From Augochlora pura (taxonomy: Eukaryota > Arthropoda > Insecta > Hymenoptera > Halictidae), in NCBI RefSeq assembly GCF_028453695.1, contig NC_135773.1, forward strand, positions 15,190,001 to 15,254,000: a stretch of 64,000 nucleotides of DNA. The letters are read 5' to 3'. This document shows, piece after piece, positions 1 to 12,611 of this stretch. The notes under the pieces were generated by a model, which did no database searches, was not told where the DNA came from, and saw nothing but the letters and a program-made list of their open reading frames with translations. The position numbers and the translations under genes are program-made. Numbering within the stretch: the first letter of the stretch is position 1; each line of letters opens with the position of its first letter.

Positions 1-764
1 TCGCCGCGCCACACAGCCCGTAAAAATTTCCGAAGCGTTATTGAATATCAAATTTTCGTCTTCGGATTCGTTACCGACAACCTCGAAAACCCCGAATTAC
101 AAAGTTCAGGAGAAGCTTGTCGAAACCCTGACTATCGATCGATAATTACCGATCTCCGGATCAACTGCGCACTGTGCAACGACCCGGTGAATCGCCGCGG
201 CCCCCGACATTTGCTAATTCCCATAATAGTAGCAGCGCAGTATCAGGGAGAACGTCCTGGCGTAAAGAACAGTCGCCATTTCTTAAAACCGTGCACGGCA
301 CACCGTATAAATGGAACGCGGAAAAATTCCACGACGTCGGTAGTATCGCTGCAGTGCTTCGGGATAATGCTCGCTCGTTCATCACTGTCGGGACACGGCT
401 CGGAACTACCAGAATTGAAAACACTCGCGGAAATATGGGGGCGCGAAGCTCCGCTGTTGTCTATCGTGGGACGTATCACGCCGGTACAATTCAATTAGAC
501 GGCGCGCAGCGTGGAAACGGCTCGCGTAAAAATTTCGAAACGTCACTGGGAACTATGTCCCGCTTATGGCGTGACGGAGATTGCCGGTGAAAAGCGAGCC
601 GGTCGTTCGTTCGCGCTCTCTCCGACCAGTGGAAACGCGGCCTGATCTGGCCTCGATAGCCGGGAAAGAAACGACGAAATCCGAGTTGCGAAACGAGAAC
701 GAGATCGAATCAGCCCGGATGATGCTTCTTCCCCTTAATACCTGGAAGAATAGACAAAACGGAT

Positions 765-766
<2 letters not shown>

Positions 767-799
<33 letters not shown>
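767..799. repeat. (GA)n microsatellite
   Basis: An uninterrupted GA dinucleotide run, immediately followed by a G-rich tract. Confidence 0.9.
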
Positions 800-804
<5 letters not shown>

Positions 805-947
805 CGGGGGTGGTCTTGTATTCTTTTAAATAAAGTCCCCGAACTTAAATCACCGGAGAGACTCGTCGCCGGAGAACCAGGAGGAGACTCGTTTAATATT
901 GAAATGCATTCACCGACCGCAACTTCTGTTCTCTCTTTCTCCCGCTC

Positions 948-970
948 CCTCTCTCTCTCTCTCTCTCTCT
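948..970. repeat. (CT)n microsatellite
   Basis: A CT dinucleotide run followed by a short CG-alternating tract. Confidence 0.85.
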
Positions 971-2837
971 GACGCGCGCGCGCTCTCTCGTACCGTTGTA
1001 CACGAATTACTTCGGCTTTCAGGGACAGAAAAGTGCCGCGGCGATACTGGATCCCGACCGTAAGATGGAATGTTCCATTAACTAGCTGGCACTCCTTGGA
1101 AATTCATTAAGCCGCCGCTACCGGGGTAGTTCCTGTCTCGAATTACGTTGCGACCACTATAATCCTGTCGCGGAGCATCTCCTCGCTGCCTCCATGCAAA
1201 TCGTCGCGATTACATAAAGATAAAGGGAGCCGCTTAGCCTGTAATAAAAAGTGCCGTTCCCATTCCTTCCTTGGATCCCTCCTTTGCCGCGACACGTACA
1301 TTCGGAAAAGACGCGAAGTCGCCGGGAACGCCTCTTAGGAGCTGCAGTCTGTGCTCCATCAACCGTGCAACCAATGCCATGCGATTGTTCGATGCGAATG
1401 CGTCGTTTCTGCTACTGTGCGACACACCGTGGCTTCGATCGTTCGACGAACCTTCAAACTGTTAGGAATGTATTAAAAATGTTACTCATCCTTTTTAGTG
1501 CCAAACGATGATAAGTTGTCGCGGAAAGTGTCAACGACGACATATCGTTGCTATTTGAATCGCGTGGAACTCCATTTCAAAATCAATATATAAAACGTTA
1601 TAAATGGTTCAATTTCGTTGCAAGACGATTGAAAATATGTTTTATGTTCTATGAACTTGTTTTGTAGTAGATCTGACAATTTGTTAGAAATGATTGAAAG
1701 TCTAATATCTATACTTCATATTAGGCGATAGACGCAAAGCTATAATCGAACAATGATTTTTCTTATCTGCAAATGCTGTTTCTAAAAAGAGAACTGATTT
1801 TTCTCTTTTTCTTACTGTTTTATATTTATGTTGTCCGTATGACTTTCAAAAACTATTTAAATACATTTGGAATTACTGTATTCTCCCTTTTATTTCGTAA
1901 TGTGCTTCTTTTCGATTTAGTAAATTCGTTAAATTATACTTTCGCTCGCCACTAAAAGAGTTGACATTGAAACGTTCGATGAAGCATATTCCGTTCTTGA
2001 GGTCACCGATCACGAATCTAATATCGAATTAAATCAATTTTAAAGTAATAGCAAATAAATTTCTTAATTAAACTGCGAATTTCCAGATTATGGATCGACA
2101 ATACTTTATTATTTCATATAATTTGAAATATTATCTAATCGTATTTAAACTGCATTCGTTACTTCGAATATTGTCATATGTTTGGGACCATTGAGTTCAA
2201 TGTTGTGGACGAAATTTCAAAGTTTCTAAAGGGACATCCAATTAGCAGCGAAATAATTGTTCTTCTTTTTAACGCGTCCGCGGACAGTGGGAATTTTAAT
2301 GAACTGCAAAAATGGACGGAGGGTTTATTTTTAAAGCAATTTGATATCCAATTTTGATTGGTCGCATTTTGTACGGGTGCTCAGACTATCGGATTTTAAT
2401 ATATTTTTTTATACAAAAAGTTAAAGGTAGAAGGACGTTGAAATATTAAATAAAACATTAAACCACTGCATTATATTAAATAAATTAAATACATATATTA
2501 AATTATATTATAATTAAACAAATAAACACTATGTAAAATTAAAAGCTTAATAGTATTGGTTATTTTGAATGTTACATTGTTCCTATCATTTTGTATCGCA
2601 ATGTAAACGAATCTTTTCTTTCTTCTGATTCTTATCAAATGCAAGTTGAAAATAAATAACAAAACTTCAAGTTCTTCGTCAACTTGCACTGTTTTAACAT
2701 TCTCTCTTCATCCGTTTAATTTTTTCTCTCATTCAATCGCATCACACAGTCATTAACGCTTTCAATACGTGGCGCGTAACCAATGCTACAGTGTATACAT
2801 AGAATTGTGATATACAGTATAATGATCAACTTAAAAT

Positions 2838-3056
2838 TTGACAATGCCACGCGGAAGATATTTAACGGAAGAACAAAAGGGTAACACTTTAGTCTTGAAG
2901 GAGAAAGAAATTGCTATCAGAGAAATTGCTCGTTGGATAGAAGCAGTATCTGCCCTAGTTCGGTATAAAATACCAAACAGAACTCCTAAGAAAAGTCAAG
3001 CATTTGTTTTAATGGAAAAGGGAATGTCGAAGCTTAAAGTGGCGGAACGTTTGTAA
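2838..3056 (+). pseudogene. Tc1/mariner-type transposase N-terminal fragment
   Basis: A 72-codon open frame starts MTMPRGRYLTEEQKG, continues with a KEKEIAIREIARWI stretch, and ends at a TAA. MPRG-x-LT-x-EE-x-KG followed by ..REIA..I is how the paired-like helix-turn-helix DNA-binding domain of many Tc1-family transposases begins (family knowledge). The catalytic DDE domain is absent: after about residue 50 the frame no longer resembles the family, and nothing downstream to 3180 restores it. It is a dead N-terminal scrap. I found no convincing terminal inverted repeats. Confidence 0.6.
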
Positions 3057-3184
3057 TATTGGAATCAAGTTAATTACATGTATTTGAAAAGAGAGATAAT
3101 AGATCAACAGTAAAGAAATATCTGCATTATATTAATTTTATAATGAGCAAAATAAACAAAAGTCGCAGCTGTAATCGGAAGATA

Positions 3185-3441
3185 TTAACCCTTTGAACAC
3201 GAAGCCGTTTCCACTGCAAATCTAAAATAATTTTTCTAGCTTCTAATACTTTCATTTTATACAATAACAAAATTTATTCTATACGTATGAAATTCAGTTT
3301 CGTGACCCGTATAATATTTACGCTTTCAACAATTTTTTAAATCTAAGCTTTCGCAATATCTATTGTATAAAAATAATTTTGGAACGTGTCGCAACAATTT
3401 TAATGGCGTTACAGAGTCGCCACTCGACTACAAAGGATTAA
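3185..3441. mobile_element. TTAA-flanked MITE, family 1 (ends CCTTTG..CGAAGCC)
   Basis: It begins TTAACCCTTTGAACACGAAG and ends with CACTCGACTACAAAGGATTAA, the inverted counterpart of the start. TTAA at both ends is the target-site signature of piggyBac-type insertion (established). There is no coding capacity in about 257 bp. A sister copy is at 15293-15502 and a left-end fragment at 17874-17920. Confidence 0.65.
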
Positions 3442-3489
3442 ATGCTCGTTTAGCAATTATAGGTGTAGGCACTGACCAGTTAAAACCTA

Positions 3490-3690
3490 TTAACACTCTA
3501 TCGACCGGTAATCTATAAGTCGTTTTTCCCTCGATAAATACCTTGTGAATAATTTGTTATCTATTATCGAGATAAAAGAGTTGGATTGCACTACTGTAAA
3601 CTCCAATACTATGATATGATTCTTTCAATATTAGATACATTTTGCGATTAATAAAGTCAATAAAATGAAAACTGAATCTAGAATTTAACA
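3490..3690. mobile_element. Truncated TTAA MITE, family 3 (ACCGACCG type)
   Basis: It starts TTAACACTCTATCGACCGG and shares an interior (a tract with AATATTAGATACATTTTGCG and ATTAATAAA) with the copies at 12612-12859, 14538-14851 and 37586-37840. The right end is not clear, and the coordinate is where similarity fades. Confidence 0.5.
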
Positions 3691-4696
3691 TTGAGCTACT
3701 ATAAGCTTCAATATTACATTATTTAAAAGTTTTGCGATTATAATTACTTCTATAAACAGAAAGATGTACGTATTGCGTACCCGAATTTATTGGAATGCTT
3801 AAATATCGACGACAAGAAAATAGAATATTGATGACAAGAGAATCACCATCACGCGTCAGACTCGCCAAAGCATGGCAAGGGGTTCAGAATTCTTTGAAGG
3901 AATATTAAATGTACATTATACTTTATTATACAGTACATTATACTTTTATTTTCCGACTTGGTTTTGCTCTAGTTTAAAACAATCAGTTGAAATGTTAACT
4001 TCTTCCCAAGTTCAAATAAATGTTCAACTCTATGCTTCCGAAGATTTTCGTAACTCTGTTATAGTACATTTTAATGTAAATTCAACATGAATAATATTTT
4101 TCTAAAATAATGGTTTTTATTTTTTGATTAATGAATTCATTGCTTCAAGTTTGATGTGTTTAGCAGTATAATAAATAATAAACAAATTCCCATTTCGTCA
4201 TTACTTCCTGTGAAATTCTTACATTTATTGCAAAAGATGATTCGAGCATGTGTTGGGTGTTGCTGGTTCAATTTATACGTTCGGATATTAAGAAATATTT
4301 AACTTTATTTAAAGATATAATTGATAATTTATTAATAACTAAGATCAACAGAATGATCGTCAACAATGACCAGCAAGAGCTTGTTTCGTAGCTGTCAATA
4401 AATGGCCAGTAAGAGTTCTCTGTTCCAGTCCTTTTGTGATTTTCACTTCTTGATCTCCTCTTTTCGTATTTCCTCGCTTTTCACTCGTATAGACTCGCAA
4501 TCCATACTCTATTAGCGCTTTCGGCACAATGAAGAACGCCTACCAACCAATACGGCACTTGCAGAAAGCAGCAAGTCTCGCCCTTTTAATCTGTTAAACT
4601 CGAAGATTCGGTGGCTTGGGCTTTTTCCCATCTTCATGGTTCTGTCATGGGGTCGACATGTGTGCTCCACGTTCCAAGGGGCTTACGATGCGTCGA
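3691..4696. other. AT-rich intronic or flanking DNA, nothing recognised
   Basis: The stretch 4320-4696 is less AT-rich and has a few pyrimidine-rich tracts. I saw no reading frame, splice-bounded exon or terminal repeat pair that I could support. Confidence 0.4.
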
Positions 4697-4865
4697 TTAA
4701 CCCCTTAGCTACCGTCGCCACCTATAGGAGCTTAGAAATTTTGCGTTTATAACACTGAGAGCGCCTATAGGTGCCCTGACAATTTTATCGATCATAATTC
4801 CGGCAGATCTTACCACAATTAGACAAAAGGCGCAAATGCGTAGTGCGACGAATACATAACAAAAG
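4697..4865. mobile_element. Truncated TTAA MITE, family 2 (TATAGGCGCC type)
   Basis: It begins TTAACCCCTTAGCTACCG and contains the motif pair CCTATAGG(AG/TG)C, followed by a stretch (ATTTTATCGATCATAATTCC ... CTTACCACAATTAGACAAAA) that recurs at 45202-45666 and, inverted, at 47234-47741. Similarity stops near 4865, so the right end is lost. Confidence 0.6.
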
Positions 4866-5451
4866 GATCCCATGTCTTGTCTCGGGTTTGGTACCTTTCT
4901 CTGTTTATGATGCCAGATGCGAAAATTGCCGTGAATGCCGAGAACAAATTTTAAAGCTCAAAAATAGCTACGAAGTTACGTCTGCATGGCAAACCTAATC
5001 TTTTAAAATCCTAAGCAGAGAAGGGATGAATATTTAATCGAAGTATCACTTGCTCGCTAAACTAGAGACTATGATACGTATGCCAGAACTTCTTTTTAAG
5101 CTAATAACAATATGAAATGAAAAACCAGAAACTGGTAAATCCATTGTACAGACCATATTAATAAAACCGATATTGCTAACGAAAGGATAATTAATATTAT
5201 GCAAGTTGTACTAATTCTGAACATTGTTATAGCAAAATCATATTGTAGTAAATATACCTTTTATTCACGTCACATTACAAAACTAGAATTGATACTGATA
5301 GCTGGACCACGGATTTTTATGCGAAATGAAAATTGTTCTCATTAATTGCAATAAGTTAGTATTGTACGGAAACGTTTCTTCTTTTCTTCATTTTAATAAG
5401 TTGCATGAAATATAATAAATTCTTCTAAAGTTTTGACCACTGTACACAAGT

Positions 5452-5786
5452 TGTGTCAAAACTATGCTACTTTTGGAAAGTAACGGGTACCTATGATCAT
5501 TTGAAATAACTTTTTCCTTAACAAAAGTGAAATTCTTGGTTTTATTTACGAGTTATTAACGAAAAAAAACGACCAATGAGAGACGAGATTAACTGGTACG
5601 CGGCGGCTACGCCAATAAATGAAACTGAGCTTCGTCCGCTTCCGAGCTCGCTCCTCATTGGTCACTGTTTTTCATTAATAATTCGTAAATGAAGCCTCGT
5701 GTTGCATTTGCGTTAAGGAAAAAAATAGTTCAAATCACCTTGAGAACCCCTCATTTTCCAGAAGTAACATTATTTTGAGACACCAT
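5452..5786. mobile_element. MITE with ~115-bp inverted ends (CTCATTGGTC family), copy 1
   Basis: The left arm (TGTGTCAAAACTATGCTACT, then TCATTTGAAATAACTTTTTCC, ACGAGTTATTAACGAAAA, GACCAATGAGAGACGAG) is an imperfect reverse complement of the right arm (CTCCTCATTGGTCACTG, TTCATTAATAATTCGTAAA, ending TTATTTTGAGACACC). No ORF spans it. Related copies lie at 24473-24790, 42246-42420 (right half) and 53777-53852 (left end, cut by an assembly gap). Confidence 0.75.
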
Positions 5787-7005
5787 GTATTTTACATATC
5801 CATTTCCGTCATAAGTGCATAAATATCCGCAGTCTAGCGATAACTGTTGAACAGACAATTAAGAAAAAGTAAACAAATGGAACAAATGAAATACGCTACA
5901 ATAAAGTAACTAAAAAAATAACTAAATAAAATATCATAAATAAACGCACGTAAAACTAAGGTTCAAAGTATACAAAGAAAGAAGCAGAAGAAATCATTTT
6001 GTTTCATATCCTTGGTTTAGTCATAACTAATTACAATATTGCTTTGAACAATCATCTTCGCAGATCTAACTGTCTTAACACTATGCCGTCTGGCGTCATT
6101 ACAGTGGTGTAACGCGCAAAGTATTGGAGGGATTTGTAGAGATTTTTGACAACAAGGATCAACCACAGTTACTTTAACAAAATATTTAATAATAGAAGAA
6201 GGGAAAAACAGAAATAACAAAGAAAAAATACAGTCTTTACTCGCAAATAAAAACTCGATAATTTATAATTTCCCAATAACCTTTCCCGATGAAGGGAACA
6301 AGTGAAGTAATCGGAATCAATACCAAACGAAGAAATTTTTGCGAGTCGTGCGGACGGCAGAGTGTTAAAACATAATCACGGACGAGGACTTATCAACGCT
6401 TTCCATAATCGCAAAGCTGTAAAATACCTCAACAAAAGCAGACTCGATTTTCCAAACAAATAGCACCCCTTAAATTTTACCAAATGCGTTTCCTTTCTTT
6501 CCGCACACCCGAAATCTCGTTACCGAAATCCCGGCGAAAACATCGACCATCATTTCCTTTCTTCGGAGCAAGAATATCCGTTGAATTCAAATTTCACTCC
6601 GAAACGTAGAACTATAAAAATGTAATGGTTTTGAATGCTCCATATTTTCCGAGCGTCCTCCGCCGGCTATTCATCGGCAAATGGCCAGCCGGAGAACAAT
6701 CGAGAAAGAAATTCAGAAAGCCAGCGAAACGAGAACCGCAAGTTTCCAACGCAGATGTTCGTGTCTCGTTCATTATCGGAACGTGAAATCCGGAAGAGGG
6801 GTTCAAAATAAAGGCTGAATTTCACGTCCGTCTGGGCGGAACGGTGGAAGGGGACCGTCAAGATCGAAGCGCCGATGTATCCACGTTTTCCGGGCCGACG
6901 GCCGCGAAATTCCTTTCTTTTTCTTTTTTCCAGCGGGTACCATGGAAAAACCGTGAATATCGGAGGCAAGGTCGCGCGACTGATACCGAACTCTTTGTCT
7001 TTCAG
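5787..7005. other. Ubl3 intron, 3' part before the internal exon
   Basis: This AT-rich DNA becomes CpG-rich from about 6300. It ends in a normal acceptor, TCTTTGTCTTTCAG, directly before the Ubl3 exon. Overlapping frames on both strands at 6600-7160 are by-products of high GC; only the spliced + strand frame makes sense. Confidence 0.55.
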
Positions 7006-7170
7006 ACTGGGCGGAAGAGGCAGTCGCCAAAGCGGAGATCCTGCGGTTAATCTACCAGGGCCGTTTTCTACACAGCAATGTCACGCTCGGTGCTCTTGGG
7101 CTTCCCTTCGGAAAAACCACGGTGATGCATCTGGTCCCACGAGAGAATCTTCCCGAGCCTAATTCTCAAG
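7006..7170 (+). CDS. Ubl3: Ubl3 internal exon (ubiquitin-like protein 3)
   Basis: This 165-bp exon is bounded by ctttcag and gtaaat. Read with one base carried in from the previous exon, it encodes a peptide containing WAEEAVAKAEILRLIYQG, RFLHSNVTLGALGLPFGK, TTVMHLVPRENLPEPNSQ. This is the C-terminal half of the ubiquitin fold of UBL3/MUB proteins, which are membrane-anchored ubiquitin-fold proteins that sort cargo to extracellular vesicles in vertebrates (family knowledge). The ILRLIYQGRFLHxNVTLGAL and LPFGKTTVMHLV blocks are diagnostic. The exon leaves one base (G) that joins the final exon at 25100 in frame to give ..NSQ-D-QRQK. Exons for the first ~45 residues are upstream of the window. 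Confidence 0.93.
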
Positions 7171-7328
7171 GTAAATCATCGACGGTCCAGCCCACCGTTT
7201 CTTTTCTCTTCTATCCTCCGGCGGAGACCCTTTTTATCGTTCGATTTACCCTCGAGCAACATCAAGTTAATCCTTTGCCTCAACACTAAACCAGACTCGA
7301 ACGATGTTTATTTCAAATAGTAATAATA

Positions 7329-7643
7329 TTAACACGTTGGTCAATCAACGTGAACGGTCGACTTTCTTACCAGGGCGAAATCCGATAGTTGGAACAAGTA
7401 GGAAATTGTATTATATTTATGGTACATTAATTTATATTCAATAGTGTGTGAATTTTTAGTATTTTTATTCTATATATTTTAGATTTTCCGGTGCTTATTT
7501 CATTAACTTCCTGTGCTACAAATGGGATTTTCATAAATTAAATACATACAATATATAAAATCCGATTTAACTCGAAGAAGAAGAGTTAACACAGAAGCAT
7601 ACATGTCACCTAAATATGGGTGACGCGGCGACGAACGTGTTAA
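7329..7643. mobile_element. TTAA MITE, family 5 (ACACGTTGGTCAATCAACG type), copy 1
   Basis: It starts TTAACACGTTGGTCAATC and ends CGGCGACGAACGTGTTAA, giving matching TTAACACGTT termini and TTAA at both sides. The whole element is recognisable in reverse orientation at 46859-47170: shared blocks include the ACTATCGGAT..GTAAGAAA.TCGACCG arm and the GTCA(C/T)C.AAATATGG(A/G)TGAC hairpin. It is about 315 bp and non-coding. Confidence 0.75.
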
Positions 7644-9009
7644 ATTATTCGTTTCAAATAATGGTTTTCCCTGGGGATTTCTATCTTTTGACTCGTCAGA
7701 AAAGTTTAAAACTCGAAGTACTGAATTTAGGAATTATATAAAGGTTATTTCTATTTTTTTTTTTCCATTTCCAGGGTACAGTCGGTATATTAACGCGTAA
7801 TTAATTCACAGACGTAGTTTCATGAGCGGCGCGTTAACCTGTTATAAATGCTGGACATTTGTATACTTCGATTTTTGGACTGTTCTTGTTAAAATCTACT
7901 GAAATATACATTGGAAAATCAAAAAATAGAATCCTTCAAAGAAAAGCATGGTCTAAATAATGTTGATTGATATTTCATAAATGATATGTTTCAATTAATT
8001 TTATGTTATTCATTTGGTCAATTCTTTGCTTGCAAGAAAGATCGTCGCATGTCACATATTTTCAATTTTGAGAAATTATCGCTTGAAGAGTTCATCGCTA
8101 ATGCTTGATATTAGTAGTGCTTCGAATTGCATAATTTTAGTGAGTCCATCAAATTTGTTTTCATAATTTCTTTCAAATAATTATATAAATCCTTTGTGAT
8201 ATAGTTCAATTAACTGAAATTTTTTGAAATTGTGACTTGCGGTGCTTTCACTGATAGCCACATAATTAACCCATTCTACTGCGATTTATTTCACAGCCAT
8301 TTGAAATTTTTAGAAAATTTAGATTTATTATATGACAACTTTTACTTTGATGTTTAAATATTAACAATAGATGAACAGCATTTAATTTCGACTTAAAAGA
8401 TACGAATAACATACACATTTAAGCGAATCATGTTCCAAATCTTCACGACGAGTCTGGTACGATATTATAGGGCAAAGGGTTAATAACAAATTGAAATACT
8501 AATTAATTTATTGTACCAAATCATGTTCTCCCGGACTTACATGTATTACACTATTACTAATATCATTTCTTAATTAAACATTTTTGTAAGGTTCCAAATA
8601 GTATTCAGAGAAGCATTAAATAATATACAGAAAAGCAAAGTATTTCAAATTGATGCAAGGGGTAAATTAAGATTTATTTAGGTGAAATCATATTTTAGAA
8701 GCCACTCTTGAATAATTTTTTATATGTATTATTTTGCACATCATTTATCGGTTAGAAACTTCATACATATTTTAGTTATCGTTGTAATACCTCTGAAAAT
8801 ACTGTATATGGAAAAATTGACCAAGACACATTTTTCAGGTGTTCATTTCATCTAAGAAAATCAATTAATCTACATTTATATACTATATTTGTTAATACAA
8901 TATTGTTTACGTGATTATAACAATGCAAACAATGCCCAAACTTTAAACAAATATGATTACTATTCGATTCGTTCAAATACAACGATTTGAAATACTTAGT
9001 TCTTACAAT
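7644..9009. other. Intronic AT-rich DNA with a possible decayed TTAA element
   Basis: An AACCCATTCTACTGCG start near 8269 and a GGGCAAAGGGTTAA end near 8480 may be a worn family-1-like MITE. Otherwise nothing was recognised. Confidence 0.35.
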
Positions 9010-9081
9010 TAAATCCCTTGCACTCGAGGGTCCCGGAGCCTAGATGGCTCCACTCGGGAGCCCTCGAGTACAGAGGGTTAA
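9010..9081. mobile_element. 72-bp TTAA-flanked perfect-looking hairpin element
   Basis: Between two TTAA sites lies a near-palindrome: arms ACTCGAGGGTCCCGGAGCC and GGCTCCACTCGGGAGCCCTC around a TAGAT loop, with CCCTTG/CAGAGGG outer ends. It is GC-rich in an AT-rich intron. The best reading is a minimal piggyBac-type MITE reduced to its termini. Confidence 0.65.
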
Positions 9082-12000
9082 ATTGTTGGTTTTCTCTTTT
9101 ATTCGTACAAATCGAATAGTATTCTAATTTGTTTAATTGTTAGGCACTGTTCGAATTGTTATAATCGTGTACACAACAGCGTATCAACAAATATACTACA
9201 ATATGTTCAATCAATGCACGGTTTGCTTTCTTGCTAATAAATTATTATAAATTATGTCGTTTTCGTGCGTCATCTTACAAATAATGCAAGAAGTTAATCG
9301 ATACATTTAAGCTATTAATCGGAGTGATGAATTAATTTTCCATAGGAGACCTCCTTTATTTGTCACAAGGAGTTTTTCAAATAACGCGTGCACATATACC
9401 AGAAGTCTGTTATCTCTTTTTTTTTATTATCACCGTGCTGACACAATGTTTTGCGATGTTTCTTTACTTTGTTTTGAATCGATGAAACCATGCCACTGTC
9501 GCCGCTTATACCAACAGTGACGTCAGAAGTATCGATGCAACCGAACTGCAGCTCGTATAGCACGTTGAAAATTACAATTTGTTTGATGTACCTATGCGTT
9601 ATTATAGTTTTATGTATCACGTAACTTACGTAGTTCTAAAGTAATCTGAAGGGATTGTGTTCGATCGTTAAATTGAAAAAGGTGATTTTTAGGAACTTTT
9701 AATATAGAATTGTAGAGCTTTATTGAAAGAATGTTTTCTCATTTCGGAATTTTTATTTTAGAAAATACTTTGTAATTTTGAAATTTAAAAGTGTTAATTA
9801 AGCATCGAAACCTAAACGCGACTTATGTACTTGTATTGTTTTATATGGAAAATTATGGAGAATATTGATCATAGAAAATAGAGCCCATACATGTGACTAG
9901 TTTGCTAATTTCACTGTTAATAAATATTTTAAACACTCGAATGACGTACGTTTTTTACGAGGATATAACAGGGTATGTTTAAACTAATTTATTAATTTAT
10001 TCAACATATTTCTTAACGCGCTTCTTCTAGTTAGTCCTTGCATAAACTTTATCTAATCGTGTGAAAATTTAAATGTACTGTCAAAGACTAGATATAGTCG
10101 AATAACAATATTGAGAGAGTTTTCAGAATTCTTTCCCCAAGAACTGTAAATATTGTATAAAATATTATTATTCAATGTTGTGTTAAAAATAACACTGACT
10201 CCGATCGATTTGAACTCACAATATCAACATTGATAATTGATTGAAATTTTCACACGATTTATCAAAATTTATGCAAAGACTAACTAGAAGAAACCAAAGA
10301 AAAGATGACAATTTCTGAATTGAATCTGAACATAACATGTTCTTAATACAAATAGCAAATACGGTCACTTGCGTTCATATCCCCATATGTTCTTATAAAA
10401 AAAAAACAGCATTATTTGAATCACAGATTGCAATAATCTCAAAACGATTTGAGAAACAGTAAAATTATCACACGATTAAATACGTAGATTCTGCGATTTC
10501 ACAACATTTAAATACTCCAACGAAGAAACTGATTCACGCTTACTCCGTGAACGCACTCTCCTCTTCCTTCCGCGCGTAATTTAAAACGTCGGCAAACTTT
10601 TCGAAATTGATCGTTGTAATGGTCTCCGGAAACACTACCGGTCAACCTCTTCCTCTGTTTGAATGGCAGTAATACAATCCACTTAGGTAATAGGAAAGTA
10701 ATCCCGGTAATATAAGTAATAACGTTAATGCATCTGCTGAAAAGGATTCGTTCGACGAAATTCGTTAATCCACTTTATTAGCTTCGGGAGTAACACGTGA
10801 AAAAAAAACAATATCTTCTATTTTTAACAAGGCATTTTCGATATGGTAAACAATCCGGCGCGGGCTCGAAGTTTTTCAAAATGGCGCCGCAAACCCTCAT
10901 CGACGTGGGAAATAACGTGGAAATAAGGGAACAGCTATACACTTACGGTTCTTCGCACTTAATCAGACTCCGCGCTCGCATTTTCCCGTTAGGCGACATG
11001 AGTTTTCCTCCATGCGGCAACCTTTATCATGTAATTAGATTCAGAGCTCTGCAAAAATGCGATTAGCATTGTTCGCGCGATTGGATCGAGGATCGGAGTC
11101 TTGCGATACCTTTGACTGCGGTCTCATTGTTCGCGGTGATTTGATAATTTAACTTGTTTAATTGCGTGAGCACGAATAGTTCCCGCATAGAATGATTCAC
11201 GAAAAGAGCTACGAATTTATTATTTTCACTGAACAATGTGATATTAGGAAATTAGCACTGTCATGAACGGGACATTTCTACTTAGAACAAGTTAACAGAA
11301 AAAGATCTATACATATATAAATCTAGCTTAAGATTCTAGTTTCTTTACTATAAGAATGCATAGTGTCATCGAGTTTCTCCTATATTTGATCGCATTATTT
11401 TTAGTATTTTTAAAAAGTGCATTTTGAGCTATTTACCAATCGGTTGCATCGAATGGCGCAGCGTGAAAAAGACGGAGCAATCTTGTTATTAATTTTATGT
11501 CTGCTTGTAATAATCTTATGTCTTCTTATTCGTTACAAGTGTATGTAATATCGTAAACTAACCTTAAATTACGTAAATCTTCTTAATAATGCTTCCAATC
11601 AACAGCAACTGAACAAATGTCAGACAAACATTTGTCAATGAAAACATTGTAAGGATTGTTTTAGGAAATGGTACGAGGTAAAACGAAATAACAGACACAA
11701 CTTTAATAACGCTTACGATAACAACAATAGTTTATTAACAAAATAACGACCAGTCTGCAGAATACAACAACGCGCTAATAATGAACACAGCGATACCGAT
11801 AATGACAACAATAATAACAACGACTTCCGCAATGAAAACTATGACGACAATAACAACACTTACTAAGCCAAGGGCAACAACAATGGCAAGAAGAACGACA
11901 TCGGCAACAAGACCAATTTCCTCGGTGACGACTCTCATCCTCCTTCTTCTTTCACGCTCTAACTTTTCGAAGCTGCCGAAACACTATGCAGCATCCGTCC

Positions 12001-12090
12001 TATTCAATCAGTATTACACGGCATGCTCGTCGTTCTATCTTTCATGTTCGGAGAAACGCTGCAATATCTTAAAAATTAATGACATCAAAA
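9082..12090. other. Intronic DNA, one CpG-rich patch at ~10540-11100
   Basis: Mostly AT-rich, no gene seen. The 10540-11100 patch is GC-richer, with several homeodomain-like TAATTA/TAATTAG cores, and could be a conserved intronic enhancer (inference only). 11700-11930 is an AAC/GAC-rich trinucleotide-like tract that yields artificial Thr-rich frames. Confidence 0.35.
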
Positions 12091-12119
12091 GCAAAAGGCC
12101 GCTTTTATTCTGCATACTT

Positions 12120-12512
12120 CAGTAATCGATTTAATACGTTTATATTTTTGATAAAAAGTTACTTTTATAAGATGAAATACAAGTTCTCGTTGTTCCAAAC
12201 TCAGTAATTCATCCATCATAGTTTACTTTTTCAGAAAAAGGAAATCGGAGTCCATTTCAGTTTAACATTAACCCCTTGTCGTACCATTTTCTTTACAATT
12301 ATAATAATTAGAACAGTTGCAATTAAAATAATTTCTTAGACGAAAAAGTAACTTTATATTTATTTTGTGTTTACCTCTACTTGAATGTTTAATCCCGGAA
12401 CAACCCCTTCATTTTATGAAGACGAATTCTTAATGTAGCGATTAAAAATAAAATTTTAATAATTAAAATATTATTTATTATTTTGAAACTATAAAATATG
12501 TAGTATAACATG
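12120..12512 (-). repeat. Interspersed repeat containing a TTAA element, copy 1
   Basis: From about 12120 to 12512 this matches the reverse complement of about 40185-40560. The match includes a TTAA element beginning at 12268 (TTAACCCCTTGTCGTACCA) and also the DNA beyond that TTAA (TAAGATGAAATACAAGTTCT, CGTTGT.CCAA, GTTTACTTTTT). The far end of the TTAA element (present at 40107) is missing here. Confidence 0.65.
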
Positions 12513-12611
12513 AATTAGGCGTACAAGGAAAACTTTAATGTTTTAGTATTTGTAATGTAAAAGAAAATCTTAACTCTAAAATCTAAAATAAAAATGGAAT
12601 AAAATAAAATC

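Larger units (their letters stand above)
1..3184. other. Presumed Ubl3 upstream intron or 5' flank, no exon found
   Basis: The first ~1.5 kb is CpG-rich and GC-richer than what follows, with GA and CT microsatellites near 767-799 and 948-970 beside runs of G and CGCG. Short open frames occur on both strands, but none carries a recognisable domain. I looked for the expected upstream Ubl3 coding exon (ubiquitin-fold start, an INLRLILVSGKTKEFLF-like peptide) and did not find it, so this stretch is probably intron or regulatory DNA of Ubl3. From 1.5 to 3.2 kb it is AT-rich, with only a Tc1-like scrap at 2838-3056. Confidence 0.4.

Noticed and set aside
174..590. 138-codon plus-strand frame at the window start
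   Set aside because: It overlaps equally long frames on both strands in CpG-rich DNA, and has low-complexity composition, no domain, and no splice or start support.
6667..7030. Minus-strand frames opposite the Ubl3 exon
   Set aside because: The plus strand carries the clear Ubl3 exon with splice sites; the minus frames are its mirror image.
11735..12125. Val/Ile-rich and Thr-rich frames
   Set aside because: Produced by AAC/GAC-type trinucleotide repetition; no domain and no conservation cue.
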